Assembly (NCBI RefSeq): GCF_000421825.1 | Contig: NZ_ATXT01000014.1 | Location: 248,001 to 312,000 of the forward strand | Direction: 5' to 3' | DNA length: 64,000 bases | Source: Humibacter albus DSM 18994 | GTDB lineage: Bacteria; Actinomycetota; Actinomycetes; Actinomycetales; Microbacteriaceae | Part shown: positions 33,927 through 42,863 of the stretch, piece by piece | Numbering within the stretch: position 1 is the first letter of the stretch | How the letters are laid out: every line of letters starts with the position of its first letter | Position numbers and translations under genes: made by a program | The notes under the pieces: model-generated | Seen by the model: only the letters and a program-made list of their open reading frames with translations | The model's database searches: none | What the model was told of the DNA's origin: nothing

Positions 33927-34721
33927 TCAGACCCCGTTGTATGCGGGGTGGAGGACGATCAGCAGCGACGCCGTCCAGTGGCAGAGAAAGGCGAAAACGG
34001 TCAGCGTGTGAAAGATCTCGTGAAACCCGAATCGTCCGGGGAAGGGATTCGGGCGCTTGAGGCCGTAGACCAGGGCGCCGATCGTGTAGAGCCCGCCACC
34101 GACGAACACGAGCACCATCATCGCCGCGTTCGCATCGACCAGATCGACCACGTACATCAACGCGGCCCAGCCGAGCAGCACATAGAGCGGGACGTAGAGC
34201 CAGCGCGGCGCCGTGATCCAGAACACGTGGAACGCGATGCCGAGCAGGGCGCCGCCCCAGACGATCGTGAGCAGGATCGCACCCTTCTGCGGCGGCAGCG
34301 CCAACACTCCGAGCGGGGTGTAGGTGCCGGCGATCAGCAGGAAGATGTTCGCGTGGTCGATGCGGCGCAGCACTGCCTTCGTGCGCGGCTTCCAGTTGAA
34401 GCGGTGGTACAGGGCGGAGTTGCCGAACAGCAGCATCGAGGTGAGCATGAAGACCGCCGACGCCCACTTGGCAGGCGCGCCGTGCGCGAGGCAGATGAGC
34501 ACGATGCCGGCAGCGATGGTCACGGGGAAGGTGCCGGCGTGGATCCAGCCGCGCCACGTGGGCTTGAGGTCCTCGGGGCGCGGAACGGCGGCATCCATCA
34601 GCGGGATGCTCGGGCCTCCTCGTTGCGACGTCTCGCCGTCGCTCGGCGTGGAGCCTCCCGAGTCTCCCGAGAGGAGCGGACCGTCGTCGGCGGGCCGGCC
34701 GGTGTGCGCTGCGCGGGGCAT
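33927..34721 (-). CDS. Hemolysin III family membrane protein (PAQR-type)
   Basis: A 264-residue protein with seven transmembrane helices after a ~55-residue polar N terminus. PAQR/HlyIII marks include LLFGNSALYHRFNWKP (Ser/His), RRIDHANIFLLIAGTYTPL (Asp/His) and FHEIFHTLTVFAFLCHW (paired His), the predicted zinc site. TAGGCT lies 6 nt before ATG 34721, supporting that start as leaderless; a shorter start at 34598 would fit the average family length. The cell-lysis role is not established for most members. Confidence 0.85.
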   Translation of the reverse strand: MPRAAHTGRPADDGPLLSGDSGGSTPSDGETSQRGGPSIPLMDAAVPRPEDLKPTWRGWIHAGTFPVTIAAGIVLICLAHGAPAKWASAVFMLTSMLLFGNSALYHRFNWKPRTKAVLRRIDHANIFLLIAGTYTPLGVLALPPQKGAILLTIVWGGALLGIAFHVFWITAPRWLYVPLYVLLGWAALMYVVDLVDANAAMMVLVFVGGGLYTIGALVYGLKRPNPFPGRFGFHEIFHTLTVFAFLCHWTASLLIVLHPAYNGV

Positions 34722-34805
34722 GCGGCCAGCCTACGGGCGAGCGGGGCGGCCAACCTGGGAACGACGGCCCGCTGTGGCCCACCGGTCAGGCGCTAACGTA
34801 ATCGG

Positions 34806-35594
34806 GTGACATCACGCCGCATCCCGAAGCCGGGCCCAGGCTTTCTCTACGGGCTGTACCAGAACCGTCTGCGGCGCAGCCTCGACCCGGCCGCAGTGCC
34901 GCAGCACGTCGCGATGATCATCGACGGGAACAGACGATGGGCGAGACAGCTCGGGCTCGAGACCGTCGCCCACGGACACCGGGCCGGCGCGGCGAAGATG
35001 CTCGAGTTCCTGCGTTGGTGCGACGAGCTCGGCGTGAAGGTCGTCACGTTGTACCTGCTCTCGGCCGACAACCTGAGCAACCGCGATCGCGCCGAGCTCG
35101 CGGACCTGATCGAGATCATCGCCGATCTCGCACACTCCGTCTCGGCCGAGGACGACTGGCGCGTGCAGCACGTCGGTTCGCGCACGGGTCTGCCCGGCCG
35201 GCTGGTGAAGGCGCTCGCCGATGCCGAGGCATCCACGACGGCGAACCCGGGCATGCACGTCAACCTCGCGGTGGGCTACGGCGGTCGCAAAGAGATCACG
35301 GATGCCATGCGCAGCATCGTCGCGGAGCATCACGCCGGCGGCGGAACGATGGAAGACCTCGCGGAGCGCCTGACGCCCGACTTGATCGCGCAGCACCTGT
35401 ACACCGGGGGACAGCCGGACCCCGACCTGGTGATCCGCACGTCGGGCGAGCAGCGCCTGAGCGACTTCATGCTCTGGCAGAGCGCGCATAGCGAGTTCTA
35501 CTTCGTGGAGGCGCTCGGCCCCGATCTGCGCGAGGTCGACTTTCTGCGAGCCATCCGCGATTACGCGCGTCGTCACCGCCGCTACGGCGGCTGA
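34806..35594 (+). CDS. cis-Prenyl diphosphate synthase, probable (Z)-FPP synthase type
   Basis: Condenses isopentenyl diphosphate in cis configuration for polyprenyl carrier lipids used in cell wall synthesis. The 262-residue protein has the family motifs MIIDGNRRWA, FLRWCDELGVKVVTLYLLSADNLSNR and RTSGEQRLSDFMLWQSAHSEFYF. Its place between hlyIII and phoH matches mycobacterial Rv1086, a short-chain (Z)-farnesyl synthase, rather than the long-chain enzyme. TAACGT lies 6 nt ahead of GTG 34806 (leaderless). Chain length cannot be proven from sequence. Confidence 0.9.
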   Translation: MTSRRIPKPGPGFLYGLYQNRLRRSLDPAAVPQHVAMIIDGNRRWARQLGLETVAHGHRAGAAKMLEFLRWCDELGVKVVTLYLLSADNLSNRDRAELADLIEIIADLAHSVSAEDDWRVQHVGSRTGLPGRLVKALADAEASTTANPGMHVNLAVGYGGRKEITDAMRSIVAEHHAGGGTMEDLAERLTPDLIAQHLYTGGQPDPDLVIRTSGEQRLSDFMLWQSAHSEFYFVEALGPDLREVDFLRAIRDYARRHRRYGG

Positions 35595-35692
35595 GCGGCA
35601 CACGCTCGCCGCGAACCGTTCCGCCGACGGCGACCGTGGGGTCTGTCTGGCGCGCGCCGGCAGGTCGGCAGCAGAATGAACCGGGAGGTCGT

Positions 35693-36805
35693 GTGACCAC
35701 AATCGAAGAATTCGCCGGAGGTTTCCTGGAAGAACCGGGCTATCTGAACTTCGCGCGAGTCGGTCCGTTGTCGGCTTCCGTCGTGGCCGAAGTGCAGGGT
35801 ATCGACGAGATCTTCGCCAAGGCGCGCTTCGGGTCGCTCGACGCGTTCGGTGCCGAAGACGAACGGATGCGCGTGGCGGCGTCGGCGCTCACGGGATTCC
35901 CGGCCGAGCAGATCGTGTTCCAGCCCAACGTCGGCACGAGCCTGATGCACGCGATGTTCGGGCTGAACGGCAGCGTGCTGGTCTCCAGCGCGGACTTCCC
36001 GGCGCTCACGTTCGCCGCTGCGCGGGCAGCGGAGGCGCTGCATGCGGTGAAGCCGCGCTGGCTGACGCCCGACCACGGTCGCGTGACGCCCGGCTTTCTG
36101 CGCGAGCAGCTGACGAGTGCGGTCACCGCCGTGGCCGTCAGCCTCGTCGACTCGCGTACCGGTTTTCTCGCCGACCTCGACGGCATCCGCCAGGTGATCG
36201 GCGATCGCCTGCTGATCGTGGATGCCGTGCAGGGCTTCGGCGTCGCCGACGCGCCATACGAGGTCGCGGACGTGGTGGTGGCGGGTGCAGAGAAGTGGCT
36301 GCGCGCGGGCTGGGGTGCCGCATTCATGGCGATGTCCGAGCGCGCGATCGACAACCTCACGCCGGTGTGGAGCGGCCACACCGGCGCCGGCGTCGTCGAC
36401 CCGTTCGACGAGGTGCTGCCGCCCGAACAGGGCGTCGGCGCGTTCACGCTGGCGCGGCCCGACAGCGTGGCCGAGGCGCGGCTCTCGGCGGCGCTGGAAG
36501 ACGTGGCATCCGTCGGTGTCGATGTCATCGAGGCGACGGTGGCGGACCGCGTCGACCACGTCATCGACCTCGCCGACGAGTACGCGATCGATGTCGCCTC
36601 GGCGAGGGAGACGACCGAGCGCGCCGGCATAGTCGTGCTGCAGCCCCCGCCGGAGCGGCTGACCCTTCTCAGTGCGGCGCTCTACAACCACGGCATCACC
36701 GCGACGACGCGCGCCGGAACGGTGCGGCTGAGCGTGCACGTCTCGCTCGGCGAAGAGACGCTCGGGATGCTCCGCGCGGCCTTCACCTCGTACGCCACGG
36801 CGTAG
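35693..36805 (+). CDS. Class V aminotransferase-fold PLP enzyme
   Basis: A 370-residue fold-type I PLP protein related to cysteine desulfurases and isopenicillin-N-epimerase-like proteins. The aspartate that contacts the pyridine nitrogen is in LLIVDAVQGFGV near residue 182, and the Schiff-base lysine in VVVAGAEKWLRAGWG near residue 200. The catalytic cysteine loop of true desulfurases is not evident. GTG 35693 follows GGGAGG. No operon partner indicates a substrate. Confidence 0.75.
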   Translation: MTTIEEFAGGFLEEPGYLNFARVGPLSASVVAEVQGIDEIFAKARFGSLDAFGAEDERMRVAASALTGFPAEQIVFQPNVGTSLMHAMFGLNGSVLVSSADFPALTFAAARAAEALHAVKPRWLTPDHGRVTPGFLREQLTSAVTAVAVSLVDSRTGFLADLDGIRQVIGDRLLIVDAVQGFGVADAPYEVADVVVAGAEKWLRAGWGAAFMAMSERAIDNLTPVWSGHTGAGVVDPFDEVLPPEQGVGAFTLARPDSVAEARLSAALEDVASVGVDVIEATVADRVDHVIDLADEYAIDVASARETTERAGIVVLQPPPERLTLLSAALYNHGITATTRAGTVRLSVHVSLGEETLGMLRAAFTSYATA

Positions 36806-36991
36806 ACGCGGCAGGCCGAGTCTTCTGCATCGCGTGTCGCGGCTCCGTTGTCGGCCCCCTGGCCTACGGTCGAGGTGTCGGGCATCCCGCCCGGCCGAGG
36901 CGGTCATCACGGATTCGTCTTGAAAGGTGCGACCGCTTCGATTCAGAAGATCCGCGCCGGCCATCACGGGTGGCGCGGGGTGGGAGTGGTT

Positions 36992-38368
36992 GTGACCGCG
37001 ATGCATACCCCAGAGCCTCTGACTCAGGAGCAGACCCGGCGGGCGGGGAAGCCCACGTCGGATCACGCAATGCAGCAGGGGGAGCGCACGTACGTGCTCG
37101 ACACGTCGGTGCTGCTGTCGGATCCACAGGCGGTCTTCCGCTTCGCCGAGCACGCGGTGGTCATTCCGGTGGTCGTGATCAGCGAGCTCGAGGGCAAGCG
37201 CAACGACCCGGAGATCGGCTACTTCGCCCGGCAGTCCCTGCGACTGCTCGACGAGATGCGGGTGCGCCACGGTCGTCTCGACTTTCCGGTTCCCGTGGGC
37301 GACGGCGGATCGCTGCGCGTCGAGCTCAACCACTCCAACATGTCGGTGCTGCCGAGCGGGCTGCAACTCGGGGACAACGACTCGCGCATCCTGGCCGTCG
37401 CTCAGAACCTCGCGAACGACGGACTCGCCGTCACGGTCGTCTCGAAGGATCTCCCCTTGAGGGTGAAGGCGGCATCCATCGGGCTCACGGCGGAGGAATA
37501 CCGTGCGGAGCTGGCTCCGGAGTCCGGCTGGACGGGTGTGGCAGAGGTCTCGCTCGGGTCGAACGACATGGCGAAGCTGTACGAACACGAGGAACTGGCG
37601 ACACCCGTCATCGACGGTCTACCGGTGAACACGGGCGTGATCGTGCATTCGGACCGTGGTTCGGCGCTCGGTCGCGTGTTGGACGGCGACGTGGTGAAGC
37701 TCGTGCGCGGCGACCGCGAGGTGTTCGGGCTGCACGGTCGGTCCGCCGAACAGCGGCTTGCGATCGACATGCTGCTCGACCCGGAGATCGGCATCCTCTC
37801 GCTCGGCGGGCGGGCGGGCACCGGCAAGTCGGCGCTGGCGCTGTGTGCGGGCCTCGAATCGGTGCTCGAGCGGCAGCAGCACAAGAAGATCATGGTGTTC
37901 CGTCCGCTCTACGCGGTGGGCGGTCAGGAGCTCGGCTACCTGCCCGGCGATCAGGGCGAGAAGATGAACCCGTGGGGACAGGCGGTGTTCGACACGCTCG
38001 GCGCCGTCGTCTCGCAGAACGTGATCGACGAGGTCGTGGAGCGCGAAATTCTCGAGGTGCTTCCGCTCACGCACATCCGCGGTCGGTCGCTGCACGACGC
38101 GTTCGTCATCGTCGACGAGGCGCAGTCGCTGGAGCGGAACGTGTTGCTGACGGTGCTGAGTCGCATCGGCCAGAACTCGAAGGTCGTGCTCACGCACGAC
38201 GTCGCCCAGCGTGACAATCTGCGCGTCGGCCGGCACGATGGCGTCGCCTCGGTGATCGAGACGCTGAAAGGGCATCCGCTGTTCGGACACGTCACGCTGA
38301 CCCGGTCGGAGCGCTCGGCGATCGCGGCGCTCGTCACGGAGTTGCTGGAGTTCGGCGAGATCGCCTGA
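36992..38368 (+). CDS. PhoH-like ATPase with N-terminal PIN domain (PhoH2)
   Basis: A two-domain protein of about 458 residues. The PIN ribonuclease domain comes first (from [13 protein letters not shown], with [12 protein letters not shown] and [10 protein letters not shown] as further acidic sites). The PhoH P-loop ATPase follows, with Walker [14 protein letters not shown] near residue 275 and Walker [12 protein letters not shown] near residue 375. Mycobacterial PhoH2 has sequence-specific RNA helicase/RNase activity and pairs with a PhoAT antitoxin. GTG 36992 has GGGAG 5 nt upstream; ATG 37001 and ATG 37070 are alternatives. No separate antitoxin gene is evident in the 186 bp upstream. Confidence 0.88.
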   Translation: MTAMHTPEPLTQEQTRRAGKPTSDHAMQQGERTYVLDTSVLLSDPQAVFRFAEHAVVIPVVVISELEGKRNDPEIGYFARQSLRLLDEMRVRHGRLDFPVPVGDGGSLRVELNHSNMSVLPSGLQLGDNDSRILAVAQNLANDGLAVTVVSKDLPLRVKAASIGLTAEEYRAELAPESGWTGVAEVSLGSNDMAKLYEHEELATPVIDGLPVNTGVIVHSDRGSALGRVLDGDVVKLVRGDREVFGLHGRSAEQRLAIDMLLDPEIGILSLGGRAGTGKSALALCAGLESVLERQQHKKIMVFRPLYAVGGQELGYLPGDQGEKMNPWGQAVFDTLGAVVSQNVIDEVVEREILEVLPLTHIRGRSLHDAFVIVDEAQSLERNVLLTVLSRIGQNSKVVLTHDVAQRDNLRVGRHDGVASVIETLKGHPLFGHVTLTRSERSAIAALVTELLEFGEIA

Positions 38369-38372
38369 GTCC

Positions 38373-38393
38373 CGGGCCGGCCCGACCGGCCCG
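38373..38393. terminator. Hairpin between convergent phoH and a membrane-protein gene
   Basis: CGGGCCGG (38373-38380) and CCGGCCCG (38386-38393) pair perfectly across CCCGA, five nt beyond the phoH stop. Confidence 0.5.
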
Positions 38394-38451
38394 ATCCGGT
38401 CCGGTGCCTGGGCCGGGCTGAGCCTGAGCGTGAACCTGAGGCGCGGTGCCG

Positions 38452-39009
38452 CTAGGCAGCGGCACCGCCGATGACCGTCGCGACGGCGCCGGCCACGACC
38501 ACGACGAAGACGAGCAGGTCGGTCCAGGTGGCGACCGTCTCCTGCGCGTTCTTGCCCCGTTTGGCGACGTGACGGGCGCCGGCGAGTCCGAGGTAGATCG
38601 CGCCGGCGAGCGAGCCGAGAACGCCCCAGCCCGGCAGGAACACGGTGAGGACGCTCGCAGCACCGAGCGCGAGGTTGGCGTACGCGAGCTCGTGCACGAT
38701 GAGGCCGGCCTTCGGGTCGTCGATGCCCAGAATGTCCTGCGCTGTGCGCTCCGGCCGTGAGAGCTGACTGATTCCCGCCAGCAGCAGCCGCGTGCCGACA
38801 CCCCAGAAGGCCCACCAGAGCCCGAAGACGATCAGCGCGTTCCCGCCGGAGACGAAGAACTGGATGCCGCCGGAGACGGCGGGGAGGACGACGGTCTGCA
38901 GCACGACCACGGCGATGTACACGATGAGCCTTCCGGCGACGGGAGCGGATTCGACGATGACGCTGTCCCGAACGCTACCGCCCCTGCGGCGCGCGGCGGC
39001 ACGCCGCAC
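38452..39009 (-). CDS. Unidentified four-helix membrane protein
   Basis: A 185-residue polytopic protein with four to five hydrophobic segments (LIVYIAVVVLQTVVLPAVSGG, ALIVFGLWWAFWGVGTRLLL, AYANLALGAASVLTVFLPGWGVLGSLAGAIYLGLAG, WTDLLVFVVVVAGAVATVIGG). A conserved-looking loop, RPERTAQDILGIDDPKAGLIVHELAYAN, lies near residue 85. I do not recognise the family with certainty (DUF6790 is a guess). It is convergent with phoH and divergent from the prepilin-peptidase gene. Confidence 0.65.
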   Translation of the reverse strand: MRRAAARRRGGSVRDSVIVESAPVAGRLIVYIAVVVLQTVVLPAVSGGIQFFVSGGNALIVFGLWWAFWGVGTRLLLAGISQLSRPERTAQDILGIDDPKAGLIVHELAYANLALGAASVLTVFLPGWGVLGSLAGAIYLGLAGARHVAKRGKNAQETVATWTDLLVFVVVVAGAVATVIGGAAA

Positions 39010-39095
39010 CGACCCCTCGTTCGGGGGCCGGTGGCCGCGCTGGCGCCTGTGGAGAACTCGCTCGCCGCTCCCTCGCGCGAGGATACTGTCGTGGC

Positions 39096-39692
39096 GTGTC
39101 CGCTCCGTCTTCCGACCTCACCCGGCGTCGATTCGCGCCCCGGCATCAGGGAGACACGCGAGGTCGTCGACGGCGGTCGCGGCTGCTCTGGCAGGCGCCG
39201 CTGGCGCTGACGCTGGCCGGCATCGCTGTACTGGGCGCTGGGGTGCGGTTCGAACTGGTCGGATGCCTGTACCTCGCCGCCGTCACGCCCGAGCTGTGTC
39301 GCGTCGACCTCGCCGAGCACCGGCTCCCGAACGCCCTGGTGCTGCCGGGGCTGGTTTTCGCCGGCGTGGGCATCGTCTTCGGCTGGCTGCGGGCGGGCGA
39401 CCTGTCGTGGAGTGCAGTGCTGTGCGCCGTGGCGATCGGCGCCTTCTTCGCGCTGCTGTCGGTCGCGGGCGGAATGGGTATGGGCGACGTCAAGCTCGCG
39501 ATGGTGCTGGCGCTGACAGGGGGAGCGGTCTCGGTTCTGATCGTGGTGGGCACGGTCATGCTCGGATTCGTGCTGGCCGGCGCAACGGCGCTGGCGCGGG
39601 TCGCCTCCCGCGGCGCGAGCGGCGATCTCGCGTTCGGGCCGTATCTGCTCGGCGGTTTCTGGGCATCCCTGGCTCTGGTCCCGCTGAGTTGA
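39096..39692 (+). CDS. A24-family prepilin peptidase, catalytic domain only
   Basis: Aspartic membrane protease that cleaves prepilin-like leader peptides. The 198-residue protein has about six helices and both catalytic aspartates: ELCRVDLAEHRLPNALVLPG and the GxGD motif GGMGMGDVKLA. The N-terminal methyltransferase domain of full-length PilD is absent. No pilin or type II/IV secretion gene is in the window. Its last codons and stop form one arm of a 15-bp terminator hairpin. Confidence 0.85.
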   Translation: MSAPSSDLTRRRFAPRHQGDTRGRRRRSRLLWQAPLALTLAGIAVLGAGVRFELVGCLYLAAVTPELCRVDLAEHRLPNALVLPGLVFAGVGIVFGWLRAGDLSWSAVLCAVAIGAFFALLSVAGGMGMGDVKLAMVLALTGGAVSVLIVVGTVMLGFVLAGATALARVASRGASGDLAFGPYLLGGFWASLALVPLS

Positions 39693-39706
39693 GCGGGACC
39701 AGAGCC
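39671..39706. terminator. Strong bidirectional terminator overlapping a stop codon
   Basis: GGCTCTGGTCCCGCT (39671-39685) and AGCGGGACCAGAGCC (39692-39706) form a perfect 15-bp stem with a 6-nt loop. It spans the prepilin-peptidase stop and begins 3 nt after the fumC stop on the other strand, ending both convergent genes. Confidence 0.75.
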
Positions 39707-39708
39707 GA

Positions 39709-41130
39709 CTACTTCGCGCTGGGCGGTGTGGTCATGCTCAGCACGTCGAGCGCCGTGTCGAGCTGCTCGAGCGTGATCTCGCCGCGCTCCACGAACCCGA
39801 GGTCGATCACCGCGTCGCGCACGGTGATGCCCTGCGCGACCGAGTGCTTGGCGATCTTCGCCGCCGCCTCGTACCCGATGATCTTGTTCAGCGGTGTGAC
39901 AATCGAGGGCGACGACTCGGCGAGGGCGCGGGTGCGCTCGCGGTTCGCCTCGAGTCCGCGCACGGCCTTGTCGGCGAGCGCGCGCGAGGCATTCGAGAGC
40001 AGGCGGATCGATTCCAGCAACGCCGTGCCCATGATGGGGATCGCGACGTTGAGTTCGAATGCGCCGGAGGCCCCGCTGAACGTGATGGTCGTGTCGTTGC
40101 CGATCACCCGGGACGCGACCATGAGCGTCGCCTCCGGGATCACCGGGTTGACCTTGCCGGGCATGATGGAGGAGCCCGGCTGCAGGTCGGGAATGTGCAG
40201 CTCACCGAGGCCGGTGTTCGGACCGGAGCCCATCCAGCGCAGGTCGTTGCAGATCTTCGTGAGGCTCACCGCGATGGTGCGCAGAGCACCGGATGCCTCG
40301 ACCAGTGCGTCGCGGTTCGCCTGCGCCTCGAAGTGGTTGCGCGCCTCCGTGATGGGCAGCTCGGTCTCTCGCGTGAGGAGCTCGATGACCAGCTGCGGGA
40401 AGCCGGCGGGCGTGTTGATGCCGGTTCCGACGGCCGTTCCGCCGAGTGGTACCTCGGCGACGCGGGGGAGCGCGGCCTGCACCCGCTCGATCCCGAGCCG
40501 GATCTGCGCTGCGTAGCCGCCGAACTCCTGGCCGAGGGTGACGGGCGTGGCATCCATCAAGTGCGTGCGGCCGGACTTGACGACGTCTTTCCACAGCTCG
40601 GCCTTCTCCTCGAACGCCACCGCGAGGTGGTCGAGCGCGGGGATCAGGTCGTCGATGAGTGCGCCCGTCACGGCGATGTGCACCGAGGTCGGGAACACGT
40701 CGTTCGACGACTGCGAGGCGTTCACGTGGTCGTTCGGGTGCACCGCACGACCCAGACGGCGCGAGGCCAGCGTGGCGAGCACCTCGTTCATGTTCATGTT
40801 CGAGGAGGTGCCGCTCCCGGTCTGATAGACGTCGATCGGGAATTCACCGTCGTGGATGCCCGAGATCACCTCGTCCGCGCTGGCCGCGATGGCGTCGGCG
40901 ATGTCGGCATCGAGCACGTTCAGCTGCTTGTTCGCCAGCGCCGACGACTTCTTGATGCGAGCGAGCGCAGCGATCTGCGCTGACTCGAGCGTGGAGCCGG
41001 AGATCGGGAAGTTCTCTACGGCGCGCTGCGTCTGCGCGCCGTAGAGCGCGTCGCGGGGAACGCGCACCTCGCCCATGGTGTCGTGCTCGATGCGGAACTC
41101 GTCCGTCTCGCCGGGATGGTGGCTGTCCAT
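39709..41130 (-). CDS. fumC: Fumarate hydratase, class II
   Basis: TCA-cycle enzyme interconverting fumarate and malate, iron-independent and homotetrameric. The 473-residue length is normal. Seen are [14 protein letters not shown], the active-site [13 protein letters not shown] (His), the fumarase-superfamily signature [11 protein letters not shown] and a C-terminal [14 protein letters not shown]. It is transcribed away from the carbonic anhydrase gene region, separated by three 16-bp repeats. Confidence 0.96.
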   Translation of the reverse strand: MDSHHPGETDEFRIEHDTMGEVRVPRDALYGAQTQRAVENFPISGSTLESAQIAALARIKKSSALANKQLNVLDADIADAIAASADEVISGIHDGEFPIDVYQTGSGTSSNMNMNEVLATLASRRLGRAVHPNDHVNASQSSNDVFPTSVHIAVTGALIDDLIPALDHLAVAFEEKAELWKDVVKSGRTHLMDATPVTLGQEFGGYAAQIRLGIERVQAALPRVAEVPLGGTAVGTGINTPAGFPQLVIELLTRETELPITEARNHFEAQANRDALVEASGALRTIAVSLTKICNDLRWMGSGPNTGLGELHIPDLQPGSSIMPGKVNPVIPEATLMVASRVIGNDTTITFSGASGAFELNVAIPIMGTALLESIRLLSNASRALADKAVRGLEANRERTRALAESSPSIVTPLNKIIGYEAAAKIAKHSVAQGITVRDAVIDLGFVERGEITLEQLDTALDVLSMTTPPSAK

Positions 41131-41149
41131 TCGAAGATCCCTTGTCGTT

Positions 41150-41197
41150 TCGGTGTTGTCGGTTGTCGGTGTTGTCGAGTTTCGGTGTTGTCGCTGA
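41150..41197. repeat. Three tandem 16-bp repeats upstream of fumC
   Basis: TCGGTGTTGTCG begins at 41150, 41166 and 41182, an exact 16-bp period with variable last four bases. It occupies the 84-bp gap between fumC and the carbonic anhydrase stop. Confidence 0.75.
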
Positions 41198-41214
41198 GCG
41201 AAGCCGCGCTGTTC

Positions 41215-41865
41215 CTAGACCTCGCCGATGACGACGTGCGAGGTCACGGCGCCGTCACTGAGACGGTAGTGGCAGCCCACGATGGCCAGTTCGCCGTCGG
41301 CGACCGCCTGGGCGACGATCTCGCTGCGGCGCAGGAGCTCGCCGATCGTGCCCTGCACGTGCTCGCGGGCGACCTCGGTGGCGTCGATCTGGGCGGCGTC
41401 GATCGGGGCGGCGTCGACCTGGGCGCCGGCGGCGCCGACGGCGCGCTGAACGGCGGGCATGATCGGTGCGATCACGTCGGCGATGTGCGGCGGCAGCCTG
41501 TCGGCGTCGGGCGTCGACGAGTCGATGGCCGCGCGGATCGCGCCGCAGTTCTGGTGGCTCATCACGACCAGGACGGGGGTGTGCAGAAGGGCGACCGCGT
41601 ACTCGATCGTGCCCAGCGCGGACTCCGAGATCACCTGCCCTGCGTTGCGAACCACGAATGCGTCACCCAGCCCGAGATCGAAGAGGGTCTCGGAGGACAC
41701 GCGCGAGTCACTGCAGTTGAAGACGGTCGCGAACGGCGCCTGCGAGCCTTCGAGCTCGGCGCGCCGGGCGGCGTCCTGGTGGGGATGCTCCGCGCGGCCG
41801 TCGACGAATCGCTTGTTGCCGGCTTCCAACTGGGCCCAGGCCTCGGCGGGGGTGAGTGCGGTCAT
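41215..41865 (-). CDS. Beta-class carbonic anhydrase
   Basis: Zinc enzyme interconverting CO2 and bicarbonate. The 216-residue protein has the zinc motifs FNCSDSRV (Cys, with catalytic Asp/Arg) and MSHQNCGA (HxxC). A 15-bp tandem repeat (41381-41425) adds a short run of five-residue IDAAP/Q repeats in the middle, probably a surface loop. The start overlaps the DUF4245 stop by 4 bp, so the two are co-transcribed. Confidence 0.92.
   Translation of the reverse strand: MTALTPAEAWAQLEAGNKRFVDGRAEHPHQDAARRAELEGSQAPFATVFNCSDSRVSSETLFDLGLGDAFVVRNAGQVISESALGTIEYAVALLHTPVLVVMSHQNCGAIRAAIDSSTPDADRLPPHIADVIAPIMPAVQRAVGAAGAQVDAAPIDAAQIDATEVAREHVQGTIGELLRRSEIVAQAVADGELAIVGCHYRLSDGAVTSHVVIGEV
41381..41425. 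repeat. In-frame triple 15-bp repeat within the carbonic anhydrase gene
   Basis: GCGTCGATCTGGGCG, GCGTCGATCGGGGCG and GCGTCGACCTGGGCG follow one another without gaps and encode imperfect pentapeptides (VDAAP-IDAAQ type). Slippage would change loop length without a frameshift. Confidence 0.8.
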
Positions 41866-42515
41866 CCGTTGTCCTTCTCATCATCGGCGAGCTGCCGGCT
41901 CACGGCCTTCGCCAGTTTCGTGAACTCCTCGGTGTCGGCGGTGCCGTAGAGCACCACGGTGCTCTGGCCGGACTTCGCCGCGAGGGCGTATTTCGCGTCG
42001 CCGACATCGCGAGACGTGTCACGGTTGTCGTAGATGCGCCAGCGCACTCCGTCGACGGTGGTCGAACTCACGGCGTGCGAGTGCGCCACCTGCTCGGAGA
42101 GCCAGGTCGTATTGGCATCGAAGCCCTGGACGAGCCCGATGTACTGATCGGACGGCGTGATGAGTCCGATGTACCATTCGTCGACGCGGTCATCGGTCTT
42201 CTGCCGCAGCTGCGCGGAATTGGACTTCCACGACCTGGGCAGGGCCGGGGTGAGCAACGGGTCCGGTTCGACGCCGGCCGCCTGACGGGCGATCGCGGTG
42301 TAGTTCACGTTCTTGGCGCTCTCCGGGGTGGCCCTCGGCACCATGAGGACGATCACGGCCACGAGGGCGAGCGTCGCCAGAAGCGAGTAGACGAGATTGT
42401 TGACCGTCTGGTGCTTGCGATGATCCGCACTCGACTTGGCCTTGCGTGCGGCGGTCTCCGATGCCGTCTCGGGACGGCCGAGCTCGGCGACGACAGGATG
42501 CTCGTTCTTCGCCAT
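41862..42515 (-). CDS. DUF4245 membrane-anchored protein
   Basis: A 217-residue protein with a polar cytoplasmic N terminus, one transmembrane helix (about residues 40-62, LVYSLLATLALVAVIVLMVP) and an extracytoplasmic DUF4245 domain (NYTAIARQAAGVEPDPLLTPALPRSWKSN, EWYIGLITPSDQYIGLVQGF). I choose ATG 42515 because it gives the usual short basic start; the upstream ATG 42569 adds 18 residues overlapping xseB. It belongs to the xseA-xseB-DUF4245-carbonic anhydrase run. Confidence 0.8.
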   Translation of the reverse strand: MAKNEHPVVAELGRPETASETAARKAKSSADHRKHQTVNNLVYSLLATLALVAVIVLMVPRATPESAKNVNYTAIARQAAGVEPDPLLTPALPRSWKSNSAQLRQKTDDRVDEWYIGLITPSDQYIGLVQGFDANTTWLSEQVAHSHAVSSTTVDGVRWRIYDNRDTSRDVGDAKYALAAKSGQSTVVLYGTADTEEFTKLAKAVSRQLADDEKDNG

Positions 42516-42519
42516 CGGC

Positions 42520-42858
42520 TCAGGCCGCGTCTCCGTGCGGCTCGTTTCCGCCGGTCGACGAAGCAGCACCGGCTCGTGCCGCGTCGAGTCGGGCTTTCGC
42601 GCCGATCAGCCACTCCTCGCAACGTCGAGCCAGCTCCTCGCCACGTTCCCAGAGCTTCAGCGACTCCTCCAGGGTCGGCGTGCCCTGCTCGAGCCGGGAG
42701 ACCACGGCGATCAGTTCGTCGCGTGCCTGCTCGTAGCTGAGCTCCGCGGCGGCCGAGGCTCCGGCGGAGGCATTCGCATCCGCTGAGCCGGAGTCGGAGC
42801 CCAGTCGATCTGGGCGCGCGTCGTCGGAGGCGACGGGGTCGGAGGGCATGGCATCCAT
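42520..42858 (-). CDS. xseB: Exodeoxyribonuclease VII small subunit
   Basis: Small helical subunit (112 aa) of exonuclease VII. The N-terminal ~40 residues are low-complexity (Asp/Ala/Ser-rich). The family core [46 protein letters not shown] follows. ATG 42858 lies 5 bp after xseA; ATG 42849 is possible. Several XseB chains coat the XseA coiled coil in the nuclease. Confidence 0.9.
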   Translation of the reverse strand: MDAMPSDPVASDDARPDRLGSDSGSADANASAGASAAAELSYEQARDELIAVVSRLEQGTPTLEESLKLWERGEELARRCEEWLIGAKARLDAARAGAASSTGGNEPHGDAA

Positions 42859-42863
42859 TCTAG

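Noticed and set aside
39096-39692. Type IV pilus or Tad secretion locus
   Set aside because: The prepilin peptidase stands alone with no pilin, ATPase or secretin gene around it.
41150-41197. CRISPR-like array or iteron origin
   Set aside because: Only three 16-bp units with 4-bp variable ends; no replication genes nearby.
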